This document shows positions 55,392 through 64,000 of a stretch of DNA of 64,000 bases, in pieces. The stretch is taken from contig NZ_CP018937.1 in NCBI RefSeq assembly GCF_002849695.1, positions 2,108,001 to 2,172,000 on the forward strand, written 5' to 3'. Position 1 is the stretch's first letter; every line of letters starts with the position of its first letter. The DNA is from Bacteroides fragilis (GTDB lineage: Bacteria; Bacteroidota; Bacteroidia; Bacteroidales; Bacteroidaceae). A program made the position numbers and the translations under genes. Under the pieces are notes generated by a model. It did not search any database and was not told the DNA's origin. It saw only the letters and a program-made list of their open reading frames with translations.

Positions 55392-55444
55392 CGTCCATTA
55401 GATAGCATTAATCATTAACCACGAATCATTAATAGTCCAAAGAC

Positions 55445-56269
55445 ATGATTACATTTCCGAATGCCAAAATAAACCTGGGGCTGAACATTACTGAAAAACG
55501 TCCGGACGGATACCATAACCTGGAAACAGTGTTCTATTCTGTACCTCTGGAAGATGCTCTGGAAATTACAATATTGAATGACTCTAAACAGAAATTTGCT
55601 TTGCATCAATCCGGTCTTGAAATCAGTGGAGAACCCGAAAACAATCTGGTAGTAAAAGCTTATCTTTTACTTGATCGGGAATTTCAATTACCCCCGATAG
55701 ATATATACTTGTACAAACACATTCCTTCGGGTGCCGGATTAGGAGGTGGCTCTGCAGATGCTGCTTTCATGCTGAAGCTGCTAAATGAAAAATTTCACCT
55801 GCATCTGACAGATGAGAAACTGGAAGAATATGCTGCCATGTTAGGAGCAGACTGCGCTTTTTTTATAAAAAACAAACCAACTTTCGCAGAAGGTATCGGG
55901 AATGTCTTTTCCCCTGTCGATTTATCACTGAAAGGGTATCAGTTAGTACTTGTAAAACCCGATATCTTTGTCTCGACGCGGGAAGCTTTTTCATTCATTA
56001 GGCCCCGCCATCCCGAACATTCATTAAAAGAAATCATCAAACGTCCGGTAAACGAATGGAAAGACAACATGCTGAATGATTTTGAAGAAAGTGTCTTCCC
56101 ACAGTACCCTGTAATCGAAGATATCAAAAAAGAACTTTACCGCAAAGGAGCCGTATATGCTGCCATGTCTGGTTCCGGTTCATCTGTCTTCGGTTTATTC
56201 AACCCTGAAGAAGAAATAGCAGATTTAGATTTCGGCCAGGCATTCTGTTTTCAAACGAAATTGAAATAG
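55445..56269 (+). CDS. ispE: 4-diphosphocytidyl-2-C-methyl-D-erythritol kinase
   Basis: GHMP kinase of the MEP isoprenoid pathway. The 274-residue protein shows [20 protein letters not shown] at the start, the ATP loop [17 protein letters not shown] near residue 95 and the late motif [15 protein letters not shown]. First gene of a plus-strand unit; the beta-propeller lipoprotein follows 22 bases later. Confidence 0.97.
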   Translation: MITFPNAKINLGLNITEKRPDGYHNLETVFYSVPLEDALEITILNDSKQKFALHQSGLEISGEPENNLVVKAYLLLDREFQLPPIDIYLYKHIPSGAGLGGGSADAAFMLKLLNEKFHLHLTDEKLEEYAAMLGADCAFFIKNKPTFAEGIGNVFSPVDLSLKGYQLVLVKPDIFVSTREAFSFIRPRHPEHSLKEIIKRPVNEWKDNMLNDFEESVFPQYPVIEDIKKELYRKGAVYAAMSGSGSSVFGLFNPEEEIADLDFGQAFCFQTKLK

Positions 56270-56291
56270 CCCCATCATAAATTATAATACA

Positions 56292-57536
56292 ATGAAAAAC
56301 TACTTATTGGCATACGGATGTGCTATGCTTTTATTAGCCTCTTGTACCTCTCCATCAAGAGAAACGAAAGCGCCCGGACAGATAGATATTGTTGGAAAAA
56401 TTAAAAATCCAACGGAACTTAAAGCCTCCGATTTTCTAAAGGAAATCAATTATATAGCATTAGAAACCACAGACAGTTGTCTGATCAATAACAATCCGGA
56501 TATACAAGTTTATAAAAACAACATTATCGTTAGCACAAACAAGCAATGCTTAGTCTTCGATAAAACCAACGGCAAATTCATACGTTCTATCGGACATGTA
56601 GGTAACGATCCGGGAGGATATAGTGAAGCGACTTTCTGGATCGATGATGTGGCAGAAGAACTATATTTTGTCGGGTGGAACGGTAGTTTAATGCGCTACG
56701 ATCTGAAAGGTAATTATTTAGGCGAAGTTAAGGTTTCCAAAAGCTTAGGCCCAAGAAATCCTGCTTGCTTTGTTTTCACAGATTCATTAATCATCAGTTA
56801 CCAATCTGACCTTTTCCCGATAAAAGGAACGGAAAAGAAGCCCCCTTTTCTCCTCCTTGACAAAAAGGGGGAAATATTAGACAGTATCCCATCTCTACTG
56901 CCAGTTATACCCGTAGCCATAAATACAATACGAATAAACATATTAAAGAATGAAAAAGCACGAGAGTTCTACGGCAACATGGGGATCTATGGCATGATAA
57001 TAGCATACTTTAACAGTGATGAGGTCATTGAATCTCCACGGATGCTTTCTACATTATGGAAACATGATGGAAAAGTACGTTTTAAAGAAGCTTATCTGGA
57101 CACAATCTACACCTTATCCGGAAATAAGTCACATCCTTATCTGGTTTTCAATACAGGAAAATATCATTATCCGGTAGAAGAAAGATACCAGAAAAAGAAA
57201 AATGATGAAAGAATTAAAATCGATCATGTGATGGAAAGTGCTTCAATCATCATATTCCAGTTCAGGCAGAGAGATGAGGTATACACCGGCATATACAATA
57301 AAAACACTCAAACGACTCAAGTAAGCAAAGGACAGAGTTTTATGAACGATATTGATAACTTCATGCCTCTGAATCCCCGTAGATGTAATGCTGATAATGA
57401 ATATGTAGATCTTATTCAGGCAAGTAGTGTTTTAGAATGGATGGAAGAGCATCCGGAAATTAAACCAAATGGCAAGTTTGCTTTTGCAAAAGAGATCAAC
57501 GAGGAATCTAATCCGGTAGTCATCCTTATGAAATAG
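56292..57536 (+). CDS. 6-bladed beta-propeller lipoprotein
   Basis: A 414-residue exported protein. The signal MKNYLLAYGCAMLLLASC has a lipobox (LASC). The remainder has the repeating strand pattern of the Bacteroidetes 6-bladed beta-propeller (NHL-like) family, for instance YIALETTDSCLINNNPDIQV, VFDKTNGKFIRSIGHVGNDP and YLDTIYTLSGNKSHPYLVFN. These proteins are mostly of unknown function and often occur in surface or sensing contexts. It is a paralogue of the next gene. Confidence 0.88.
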   Translation: MKNYLLAYGCAMLLLASCTSPSRETKAPGQIDIVGKIKNPTELKASDFLKEINYIALETTDSCLINNNPDIQVYKNNIIVSTNKQCLVFDKTNGKFIRSIGHVGNDPGGYSEATFWIDDVAEELYFVGWNGSLMRYDLKGNYLGEVKVSKSLGPRNPACFVFTDSLIISYQSDLFPIKGTEKKPPFLLLDKKGEILDSIPSLLPVIPVAINTIRINILKNEKAREFYGNMGIYGMIIAYFNSDEVIESPRMLSTLWKHDGKVRFKEAYLDTIYTLSGNKSHPYLVFNTGKYHYPVEERYQKKKNDERIKIDHVMESASIIIFQFRQRDEVYTGIYNKNTQTTQVSKGQSFMNDIDNFMPLNPRRCNADNEYVDLIQASSVLEWMEEHPEIKPNGKFAFAKEINEESNPVVILMK

Positions 57537-57555
57537 ATTTTTCAAGAATCAAAAA

Positions 57556-57612
57556 ACTAAATATTTTGGTTATTTAACTACAACAAATAGTTTAACCACT
57601 AAAATATTTAGT
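57556..57612. terminator. Large hairpin between the paralogous propeller genes
   Basis: Perfect 12-bp outer arms ACTAAATATTTT / AAAATATTTAGT, with inner GGTTA..AACTA and TAGTT..TAACC that also pair apart from a bulge. A T-rich tail (TTTATTTGT) follows, so it can act as an A/T-rich terminator for the first propeller gene. Confidence 0.65.
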
Positions 57613-57671
57613 TTATTTGTCCTTCATAACGAACAACAGGTATTTTATAACCTAAAATAAATGATAAAAAC

Positions 57672-58934
57672 ATGAAGAGACAAATTGTACCATGTGGCAT
57701 TTTCGCCCTATTATTATTATTGCCTTCTTGCAATAGAACACAGCAAACCTCGGAAATCAACCAGATAGATATTGCCGAAGGAATAGAAAAACTGGCAGAG
57801 CTCAAAGTATCTGATCTTGGAAAAACAATCCAATACATCCCTTTAGAAACAACAGACTCTTGTTTAATCGGAGATTTTCCGGAAGTTAAACTTTTGGATG
57901 ATAAGATTATGATCCATAATGGGAAACAATGTTTGTTGTTTGATAAGCAAACCGGAAAGTTTATTTGCTCCGTAGGACATAGAGGAAATGATCCGGAGGC
58001 TTATAATAATACTAATGGATATCTGAATCCACAAAACCAGTTGTTATATTTTAACCGTGAACCTAATCAACTGGTAAAATATGACCAAAAAGGTAAATTT
58101 GCGGGAATCATTACCATTCCCACTCCGGAAACCTCAACCGGCAGTATTCAAATAAATCGTCCCGGACTCAACGGATTTATATTTTGTGATTCTATTATTG
58201 TAGGACATTATGTAGGTGGTTTGGGTCAGAAATGTCCCAGTTCGATATTATACTTTTCTGAAAAAGGCAATTTTATAGATACAATCCCTAATATTATACC
58301 TGAATTAGGTACAGGGCAGGTAGACGATATTAGTAGTATTTCCGTACGCAAAGGATTCGGACTGTTAGGTGGTATCATCCACATACAATACAGTAATGGA
58401 AAGCAGAGCATTTGTGTGCCTAATCATACGGCACTTTGGAAAAATAATAATGAAATCCGTTTCAAGGAATTGTTTACTGACACCATTTATACATTGAAAG
58501 ATTATCAATTGGAAAAACACATGATATTCAATACCGGCAAATATCATTGGCCGGCAGAAGAACGAACACTTTCGGAAAACAATAGTGACCGTATTCTGGT
58601 CAGCTATGCAATAGAGAATAACAAATTACTCTATTTCCAATTTATCAGAGGACTATACACAGAAAAGCCTGTTTTATACAATGGAATTTATGATAAAAAG
58701 ACGAAGGTAACCCATATAGCTTTAGCTGATAATAAATTCATCGATGACTTAACTCAGCTTATGCCTTTCAACCCTACTTTCTTTAATGAAAAAGGAGAAT
58801 ATGCCTCTTTAGTTCAGGCAGACGACATTCTTAGCTGGCTGGAGGAACATCCTGAAATAAAAATAGAGAAAGAACTAAGTGTCTTAAAAGAATTGAATGA
58901 AGAATCGAATCCTGTAGTAGTATTGGTAAAGTGA
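57672..58934 (+). CDS. 6-bladed beta-propeller lipoprotein, paralogue
   Basis: A 420-residue protein with signal MKRQIVPCGIFALLLLLPSC and lipobox, and the same domain as its neighbour: YIPLETTDSCLIGDFPEVKL, LFDKQTGKFICSVGHRGNDP, FTDTIYTLKDYQLEKHMIFN, and the shared ending NEESNPVVVLVK (NEESNPVVILMK in the first copy). The tandem pair clearly arose by duplication. Function unknown. Confidence 0.88.
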   Translation: MKRQIVPCGIFALLLLLPSCNRTQQTSEINQIDIAEGIEKLAELKVSDLGKTIQYIPLETTDSCLIGDFPEVKLLDDKIMIHNGKQCLLFDKQTGKFICSVGHRGNDPEAYNNTNGYLNPQNQLLYFNREPNQLVKYDQKGKFAGIITIPTPETSTGSIQINRPGLNGFIFCDSIIVGHYVGGLGQKCPSSILYFSEKGNFIDTIPNIIPELGTGQVDDISSISVRKGFGLLGGIIHIQYSNGKQSICVPNHTALWKNNNEIRFKELFTDTIYTLKDYQLEKHMIFNTGKYHWPAEERTLSENNSDRILVSYAIENNKLLYFQFIRGLYTEKPVLYNGIYDKKTKVTHIALADNKFIDDLTQLMPFNPTFFNEKGEYASLVQADDILSWLEEHPEIKIEKELSVLKELNEESNPVVVLVK

Positions 58935-59013
58935 TTTAAAAGTGTAATCACATTTTGTTCTCAGACAATAATCTGACAAAGCGGAAGAAGATAAATCAAA
59001 TAAAGTTCATAAT

Positions 59014-59177
59014 AAAAAAACAGTACCACGACTCACGTCGTAGTACTGTCACAACACAAACACAAAATAAAACACGACAAAACTACTATGCAATCTTACC
59101 TGTCTATGCCGGGGAGGCATAAGTACCAATTATGGATATTCACATACACATAAACAGCATCAGGCCGATTTGCATCC
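59014..59177 (-). ncRNA. Candidate structured small RNA or long galE 3' UTR
   Basis: No ORF longer than about 11 codons lies here. On the minus strand ATGCAAATC (59175-59167) pairs with GATTGCAT (59095-59088), and inside that CTGTTTATG (59157-59149) pairs with CATAGACAG (59108-59100) through one G-U; a competing TATGCC / GGCATA hairpin with a C-rich loop covers 59105-59121. A -7 box TACATTTG (59184-59191) is just upstream and a strong terminator closes it. About 165 bases. Confidence 0.5.
59020..59049 (-). terminator. Intrinsic terminator for a minus-strand transcript
   Basis: ACAGTAC-C-ACGAC / GTCGT-A-GTACTGT with a 4-base loop. The minus strand continues with a seven-T run. It is about 190 bases beyond the galE stop, so it ends either a long galE 3' UTR or a separate small RNA. 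Confidence 0.9.
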
Positions 59178-59182
59178 TATAA

Positions 59183-59204
59183 ACAAATGTATAAAAACAT
59201 TTGT
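59183..59204 (-). promoter_or_regulatory. Promoter-like dyad upstream of the candidate sRNA
   Basis: ACAAATGT-ATAAAA-ACATTTGT, an 8-6-8 perfect dyad containing the -7-like TACATTTG on the minus strand. The -33 region has no TTTG. Confidence 0.4.
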
Positions 59205-59240
59205 TCATTTCTTATATGTTAATTAAAACAATATTCTAAT

Positions 59241-60275
59241 TTATTGGATACCTCTTTCACGAAGTTTCAACTGCCAAGCCCATGCAGAGCGCAGTGTATC
59301 TTCAAGAGTTTCCTGTGCCTTCCATCCTAATTCATTGTTTGCATAATCAGGATTAGCCCACACTTTTTCTATATCACCGGCACGGCGCCCTACAATCTGA
59401 TAGTTCAGTTTTACGCCTGTAGCTTTCTCAAATCCGTTGATCAGTTCAAGAACCGAAACTCCACGACCTGTACCGATATTGAAAGTCTCAACTTTATCTT
59501 TTTGTTTTTTTTCAAGAATACGTGCGATAGCAATCACATGTGCTTTGGCAAGATCTACAACATTAATAAAATCACGGATACATGAACCATCGGGTGTATC
59601 ATAATCATCACCAAACACGCTCAGTTTTTCACGAATTCCGATAGCAGTCTGGGTTAAATAGGGAACAAGATTTTGTGGTACACCATTAGGAAGTTCTCCC
59701 AATAATGCTGTTGGATGAGCCCCGATCGGATTAAAGTAGCGCAACAAAATAGCATTTATCGGAGCACCTGAAGTTACAGTATCTCTGACAATCTCTTCGT
59801 TAATCTGTTTTGTATTTCCGTAGGGAGAAGTAGCTTTCTTAATCGGAGCATTCTCTGTTACAGGTAATTCATCCGGTTCACCATATACAGTACATGAAGA
59901 AGAAAATACAATACCTTCTACACCATGTTTTGGCATCAGCTCAAGCAGGTTGATTAAAGAAACCAGATTATTGCGGTAGTACAGCAATGGTTTTTCTACA
60001 GATTCACCTACTGCCTTGCTGGCTGCAAAGTGAATAATTGCCTTAATACCTTTATATTTATTGAACACGGCATCCAAACCGTTAAAATCCAAACAGTCCA
60101 GTTTCTCAAAAACAGGACGAATACCTGATACTTTCTCGATGTTATCTACTACATCAGCATTTGAATTAGATAAGTTATCAATGATGATTACTTCGTATCC
60201 ACTGTTTTGCAGCTCTACTACAGTATGAGAGCCGATATATCCGGTTCCGCCTGTTACTAAAATTCTTTCTTTCAT
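59241..60275 (-). CDS. galE: UDP-glucose 4-epimerase
   Basis: Interconverts UDP-glucose and UDP-galactose, both Leloir pathway and capsule precursor supply. 344 residues from ATG 60275: MKERILVTGGTGYIGSHTVV, FAASKAVGESVEKPLLYYRN, SSSCTVYG and the catalytic SPYGNTK. An ORF extended to 60356 would begin upstream of the promoter box, so it is rejected. Long intergenic 3' region follows. Confidence 0.97.
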   Translation of the reverse strand: MKERILVTGGTGYIGSHTVVELQNSGYEVIIIDNLSNSNADVVDNIEKVSGIRPVFEKLDCLDFNGLDAVFNKYKGIKAIIHFAASKAVGESVEKPLLYYRNNLVSLINLLELMPKHGVEGIVFSSSCTVYGEPDELPVTENAPIKKATSPYGNTKQINEEIVRDTVTSGAPINAILLRYFNPIGAHPTALLGELPNGVPQNLVPYLTQTAIGIREKLSVFGDDYDTPDGSCIRDFINVVDLAKAHVIAIARILEKKQKDKVETFNIGTGRGVSVLELINGFEKATGVKLNYQIVGRRAGDIEKVWANPDYANNELGWKAQETLEDTLRSAWAWQLKLRERGIQ

Positions 60276-60321
60276 AACGTGTATAATGGTTAGTTTTTTC
60301 GGTTTTCTTGTAAAGTGTTTG

Positions 60322-60329
60322 CAAATGTA
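60322..60329 (-). promoter_or_regulatory. -7 box for galE
   Basis: Minus strand TACATTTG (TAnnTTTG), 46 bases before the start. Confidence 0.6.
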
Positions 60330-60410
60330 ACAAAATAAATTTAGATAAATGCACAAAAAACGAATATTATTTCATGATGGAAATGTGCATTAAGACAAAA
60401 TAACAGAAAA

Positions 60411-60451
60411 AGCGACGGAAGAACTACCTTAACGATAGCCTGTCCGCCGCT
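60411..60451 (-). terminator. Terminator of the rnf operon
   Basis: AGCGACGGA / TCCGCCGCT arms (one G-U in RNA) with an inner short stem; a T5 run follows on the minus strand. It lies 27 bases after the rnfA stop. Confidence 0.8.
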
Positions 60452-60478
60452 CATCCTTCAGTTGTTTGTCGTCAGGAT

Positions 60479-61051
60479 TTATACCACTCCGGAGAATCCC
60501 ATGAATGCCATAGCCAGCAATCCGGCTGTAATTAAAGCAATCGGAGTTCCTTTCATACCCTCGGGAATTTTCACAAGGCTCATTTGCTCACGGAGTCCGG
60601 CAAAAAGCACCAAGGCCAAGCCAAAACCGATAGCAGTAGAGAATGCATAGACAACTCCCGTCAATAAATCATAATCTTTCTGGATAACAAGAATAGCCAC
60701 ACCCAAAATACAACAGTTTGTCGTAATTAAGGGAAGGAATACGCCCAGTGCCTGATAAAGTGCAGGGGAAACCTTTTTTAGAATAATTTCCACCATCTGG
60801 ACCAGTGCCGCAATGACCAATATAAACGTAATAGTCTGCAAGTACTGCAATCCGAAAGCATCGAGCACAAACTTCTGGATCAGGAACGTTACGATTGTGG
60901 CAATGGTAAGCACAAAAGCCACCGCTGCACTCATACCCAACGCTGTATCCACTTTCTTGGAAACACCCAGAAACGGACAGATTCCCAGAAATTGCGACAA
61001 CACAATGTTATTAACAAAGATTGCCGAGATAAATATCAATATATATTCCAT
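60479..61051 (-). CDS. rnfA: Rnf complex subunit RnfA
   Basis: Membrane subunit (190 residues, six helices) of the Na+/H+-translocating ferredoxin:NAD+ oxidoreductase. It contains FVNNIVLSQFLGICPFLGVS and LPLITTNCCILGVAILVIQK, with the cysteines that bind a membrane-embedded iron-sulfur centre with RnfE. Last gene of the operon; 11 bases after rnfE. Confidence 0.97.
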   Translation of the reverse strand: MEYILIFISAIFVNNIVLSQFLGICPFLGVSKKVDTALGMSAAVAFVLTIATIVTFLIQKFVLDAFGLQYLQTITFILVIAALVQMVEIILKKVSPALYQALGVFLPLITTNCCILGVAILVIQKDYDLLTGVVYAFSTAIGFGLALVLFAGLREQMSLVKIPEGMKGTPIALITAGLLAMAFMGFSGVV

Positions 61052-61062
61052 AATCGTTTATT

Positions 61063-61650
61063 TTAATTTGCTTTCTTAAGGCTGTTAATCAGCGCAATCA
61101 GATATCCTAATGCAATAAACGCACCCGGAGCAAGAACAAAGACAAGCATACCATATTCTTCGGGGATGATTGACAAGTTGAATATCTTACCTGTACCCAG
61201 AAACTCGCGGACAGCTCCCAACAATGTAAGAGCAATCGTAAAGCCCAGTCCCATACCAATTCCGTCGAACATGGACGAAAGAGCATTATTCTTAGCTGCA
61301 AATGCTTCTGCACGTCCCAATACAATACAGTTCACAACAATCAACGGAATAAAAAGCCCTAATGTAGCATACAATCCAGGGACATAAGCCTGCATCACCA
61401 TCTGAAGCAAAGTCACAAAAGACGCGATTACCACAATGAATGACGGAATGCGTACCATGTCCGGAATCAAGTTCTTTATCAACGAGATCACCACATTAGA
61501 GCAAATCAAAACAAACATAGTGGCAAGTCCCATACCCATACCGTTAATGGCCGAAGAAGTCGTACCCAATGTAGGACACATACCAAGCAGGAGCACAAAT
61601 GTCGGATTCTCTTTAACAATCCCATTCATCAATACTTTAAAGTTATTCAT
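61063..61650 (-). CDS. rnfE: Rnf complex subunit RnfE
   Basis: Membrane subunit of 195 residues and six helices, paralogous in fold and opposite in topology to RnfA. Motifs are NPTFVLLLGMCPTLGTTSSA and FIPLIVVNCIVLGRAEAFA, which contribute the shared iron-sulfur cysteines. Placed between rnfG and rnfA. Confidence 0.97.
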   Translation of the reverse strand: MNNFKVLMNGIVKENPTFVLLLGMCPTLGTTSSAINGMGMGLATMFVLICSNVVISLIKNLIPDMVRIPSFIVVIASFVTLLQMVMQAYVPGLYATLGLFIPLIVVNCIVLGRAEAFAAKNNALSSMFDGIGMGLGFTIALTLLGAVREFLGTGKIFNLSIIPEEYGMLVFVLAPGAFIALGYLIALINSLKKAN

Positions 61651-61667
61651 ATCTTTATACTCCTTTC

Positions 61668-62342
61668 TTATTTAATAACAACTGAATCGACAATCGCAGT
61701 TTCAGACTCCTGTACCGGAGCGGCTTTCTGAGAAGCACCGGTTGTCCCGTTAGTATCGCCATTGCCTTTATAAGCACCATACGCAGCGTTCACGGCATTC
61801 AAGAAAGCGCGTGAAGTGATTGTAGAAGCGGTAATAGCATCTACCTGTCCACCATCCTTACTTACCGTTAACGGTTGCTCACCCGGATTCATTCCTTTAA
61901 TACTACCTTTATTGCCTTCCTTAAACCAATCGGCCGCTTTTGAACCAAGCCCGGGAGTCTCGGCATGTGACAACAATGAATAGTTATAGATTTTGCCTTC
62001 GGCATCAAAACCAACCAGTACTTTCAGTTCTCCGCCAAATCCCATCGATTTAGCTTCAACCGCCGTCCCGACCCATTGATCTCCGTTTTTAGCCGGATAA
62101 ATAATAAAGTCAACAATCTTCTTACCGTCTTTCTCACTAAACATAGTATCACACTCTGCAACCGGATTATTCGTGAATTCGGGTAAGACTTCTTTTAAAG
62201 CCTCATTCAGTGTTTTTGCATTTGCTTCTGCAATAGGCCCTTTGGTCAACTCATTCACATAAGCCAGCAGAGCTACCGAAATAGCTGTTACTCCCGTGAG
62301 TACCAGCAACATATTTTTCAATGATGATTCTAACTTTTTCAT
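61668..62342 (-). CDS. rnfG: Rnf complex subunit RnfG
   Basis: Periplasmic/outer-face subunit of 224 residues with one N-terminal membrane helix and a covalent FMN. The flavinylation threonine lies in DAITASTITSRAF, matching the D-x2-T/S-x-x-T pattern recognised by ApbE. The C-terminus has a flexible Gly/Thr/Glu tail. Overlaps rnfD by 4 bases. Confidence 0.96.
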   Translation of the reverse strand: MKKLESSLKNMLLVLTGVTAISVALLAYVNELTKGPIAEANAKTLNEALKEVLPEFTNNPVAECDTMFSEKDGKKIVDFIIYPAKNGDQWVGTAVEAKSMGFGGELKVLVGFDAEGKIYNYSLLSHAETPGLGSKAADWFKEGNKGSIKGMNPGEQPLTVSKDGGQVDAITASTITSRAFLNAVNAAYGAYKGNGDTNGTTGASQKAAPVQESETAIVDSVVIK

Positions 62343-63331
62343 TTCTTCTTCGCTACCTCCCCAAAGCGTTTTGGTTTACAATATGTATTGATTAGCGGAG
62401 TGAATGCATTCATAATCAGAATAGCAAATGACATACCTTCCGGATATGCACCGAATAAACGGATAACAACTGTCAGCAAACCGATGCAAACACCATAAAT
62501 CAGCATACCTTTTTTACTCATCGGAGAAGTCACATAATCAGTCGCCATAAAAATGGCACCCAGCATCAGACCTCCCGAAAGCAACTGGATTACCGGAGAA
62601 GCATAAGCTTCCGGATTGGCCAGGTACATAATGCCTGAGAATACAAATACAGTGGCCAGAATAGATACCGGAATATGCCATGTAATGATTCTCTTCCATA
62701 ACATATAGAGGAGGCCCAAAATCAAAGCAGCTGCACTCACCTCGCCCAAACATCCGCCATTATTGCCAATGAACAAATTCCAGGCATCAGGAAGTTGGCT
62801 AAAAGCTGAGGCATCACCATGAACGGCTTGTTTCATCAAGGCTAACGGAGTAGCAGCGGTAGTAGCATCAGTATAGGCAGTCAACTGACCAACCACCGGC
62901 CACGAAGTCATTTGTACAGGGAATGATAACAACAGAAACACACGTCCTGCCAATGCCGGGTTAAACGGATTATTTCCCAATCCTCCAAATGACATCTTAC
63001 CGACGCCAATAGCGAATAAAGCACCTAAAATAATGATCCAAATAGGCAGGTTCGACGGAAGATTGAATGCCAGCAACACCCCCGTGATGATAGCAGACCC
63101 ATCACAAATAGTAGTGGTTTCTTTCTTCAGCAAGAACTTACCGATTGCCCATTCAAAAAACAGACAGGCTATTACAGAAGTCGCTGTGACAATCAACGCA
63201 CCCAGTCCGAAATATACGAGCGAAACGATAAAGGCAGGAATCAGTGCGATCAACACACCGTACATGTTTTTCTGTACACTGTCTCCACCATGAACGTGAG
63301 GCGATAATGATACGATTAATTTATTTTCCAT
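62339..63331 (-). CDS. rnfD: Rnf complex subunit RnfD
   Basis: Membrane subunit of 330 residues, about ten helices, related to NqrB, with a covalent FMN site in the TDATTAATPLALMK segment. The MSFGGLGNNPFNPALAGRVF block is diagnostic. The start is 5 bases after rnfC. Confidence 0.97.
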   Translation of the reverse strand: MENKLIVSLSPHVHGGDSVQKNMYGVLIALIPAFIVSLVYFGLGALIVTATSVIACLFFEWAIGKFLLKKETTTICDGSAIITGVLLAFNLPSNLPIWIIILGALFAIGVGKMSFGGLGNNPFNPALAGRVFLLLSFPVQMTSWPVVGQLTAYTDATTAATPLALMKQAVHGDASAFSQLPDAWNLFIGNNGGCLGEVSAAALILGLLYMLWKRIITWHIPVSILATVFVFSGIMYLANPEAYASPVIQLLSGGLMLGAIFMATDYVTSPMSKKGMLIYGVCIGLLTVVIRLFGAYPEGMSFAILIMNAFTPLINTYCKPKRFGEVAKKK

Positions 63332-63336
63332 ACTTA

Positions 63337-64000
63337 TTATTTTTTAGCTTGACGTGCACGAATCATGGCACCGACTTTCCCTTTACCCAAACGACAATAG
63401 TCGAGTAACGGACGATTGGCAGGACAAGTGAACTGGCAAGAGCCGCATTCGATACAATCCATGATTCTTTCTGATTCCATTCTTTCAAATTCTGTGTTCT
63501 CGGCCAAAGCGGAAAGCAGATACGGCTCCAGTCCCATCGGACAAGCACTTACACACTTCGCACAACGGATGCAATTTTGTATTTCTCCGCGTTTAGCCTC
63601 TTTCCGGTTCATAATCAAAATTCCGGAACTTCCCTTAGCAGTAGGAACATCGGTATTAACCAATGCTTTACCCATCATCGGGCCGCCTCCAATTACCTTT
63701 CCGGTGTCTTCGGGCAAACCGCCACAGGCATCAATCAGTTGTTGCATCGGAGTTCCGATACGTGCCAGGAAGTTGGAAGGTTTAGCAACCGATTTACCGG
63801 TCACCGTAATCACACGTTCAAACAAAGGCTTATTTTTCTGCACAGCCTGGTATACTGCAAATGCTGTACCTACATTCTGAACAACCGCTCCTGTAGAGAT
63901 GGGTAGTGCACCACTCGCAACCTGACGTTTGGTTATAGCATCGATCAGCTGCTTCTCACCTCCTTGCGGATATTTCACCTTCAAAGGTACAACCTCGATA
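63337..64000 (-). CDS. rnfC: Rnf complex subunit RnfC, C-terminal part (cut by window end)
   Basis: Only the last 220 or so residues are present; the frame stays open to the end of the window. It shows two 4Fe-4S motifs, CIRCAKCVSACPMGLEP and CIECGSCQFTCPANRP, and the tail GKGKVGAMIRARQAKK. RnfC is the soluble NADH-side subunit that passes electrons between ferredoxin-side RnfB and NAD+. Gene order C-D-G-E-A is canonical, and rnfB should lie beyond the window. Confidence 0.96.
   Translation of the reverse strand, partial: IEVVPLKVKYPQGGEKQLIDAITKRQVASGALPISTGAVVQNVGTAFAVYQAVQKNKPLFERVITVTGKSVAKPSNFLARIGTPMQQLIDACGGLPEDTGKVIGGGPMMGKALVNTDVPTAKGSSGILIMNRKEAKRGEIQNCIRCAKCVSACPMGLEPYLLSALAENTEFERMESERIMDCIECGSCQFTCPANRPLLDYCRLGKGKVGAMIRARQAKK

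Noticed and set aside
59014-59177. 6S RNA, SRP RNA or tmRNA
   Set aside because: The folding and conserved motifs do not match any of these as far as I can judge; left as an unassigned candidate.

Overview
The window looks like a chromosomal segment of a gut Bacteroides, most likely of the Bacteroides fragilis group. The evidence is: many intergenic regions carry the Bacteroides sigma factor -7 box TAnnTTTG and almost no Shine-Dalgarno sites; there is a capsule locus headed by UpxY/UpxZ-type regulators behind an invertible promoter; there is a fused fucokinase/GDP-fucose pyrophosphorylase (Fkp); and there are 6-bladed beta-propeller lipoproteins, an Rnf operon and PPDK. The species call is inference.

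Layout. 0-5.2 kb: 3' part of a thiamin operon (thiG end, thiC, an unrecognised helical protein, thiH, thiF, a ThiE/TenI protein). 5.3-13 kb: two outer-membrane barrels, ppdK, two RNA-modification genes (RlmD, RluA family) and a pair of paralogous lipoproteins. 13.0-13.9 kb: a non-coding stretch with five 22-bp tandem repeats. 13.9-31.1 kb: housekeeping and stress genes (map, rmuC, DUF169, BlaI/BlaR-type pair, two Na+/H+ antiporters, lepA, yjbQ, xth, mntH, yebC, pheT).

31.2-49.7 kb: a complete Wzx/Wzy-type capsular polysaccharide locus on the minus strand. Read 5' to 3' it has an invertible promoter, upxY, upxZ, rmlA, rmlC, a CDP-3,6-dideoxyhexose module (rfbH, rfbF, rfbG), an NAD-dependent reductase, a TPP enzyme of the acetolactate synthase family, a flippase, six glycosyltransferases around a Wzy polymerase, an epimerase, a tiny membrane ORF, a WecA/WbpL-type initiating transferase and a strong terminator. 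The promoter between the two 19-bp inverted repeats points away from upxY, so the locus is in the OFF orientation in this DNA. The CDP-sugar module plus TPP enzyme plus reductase matches the logic of the Yersinia yersiniose pathway (YerE/YerF), suggesting a branched-chain 3,6-dideoxy sugar in this capsule.

49.7-50.5 kb: non-coding, with a second array of GAAGTTAAC-like motifs at exactly 22-bp spacing, echoing the 13.4 kb array. 50.5-55.3 kb: fkp, an L-fucose/L-rhamnose mutarotase and dnaB. 55.4-60.3 kb: ispE, two paralogous beta-propeller lipoproteins, a candidate structured small RNA, and galE. 60.4-64 kb: rnfA, rnfE, rnfG, rnfD and the C-terminal part of rnfC, cut by the window end.

How it fits together: Fkp, RmlA/RmlC, GalE and the CDP-sugar genes supply activated sugars for surface polysaccharide; UpxY/UpxZ and the DNA switch decide whether this capsule is made.
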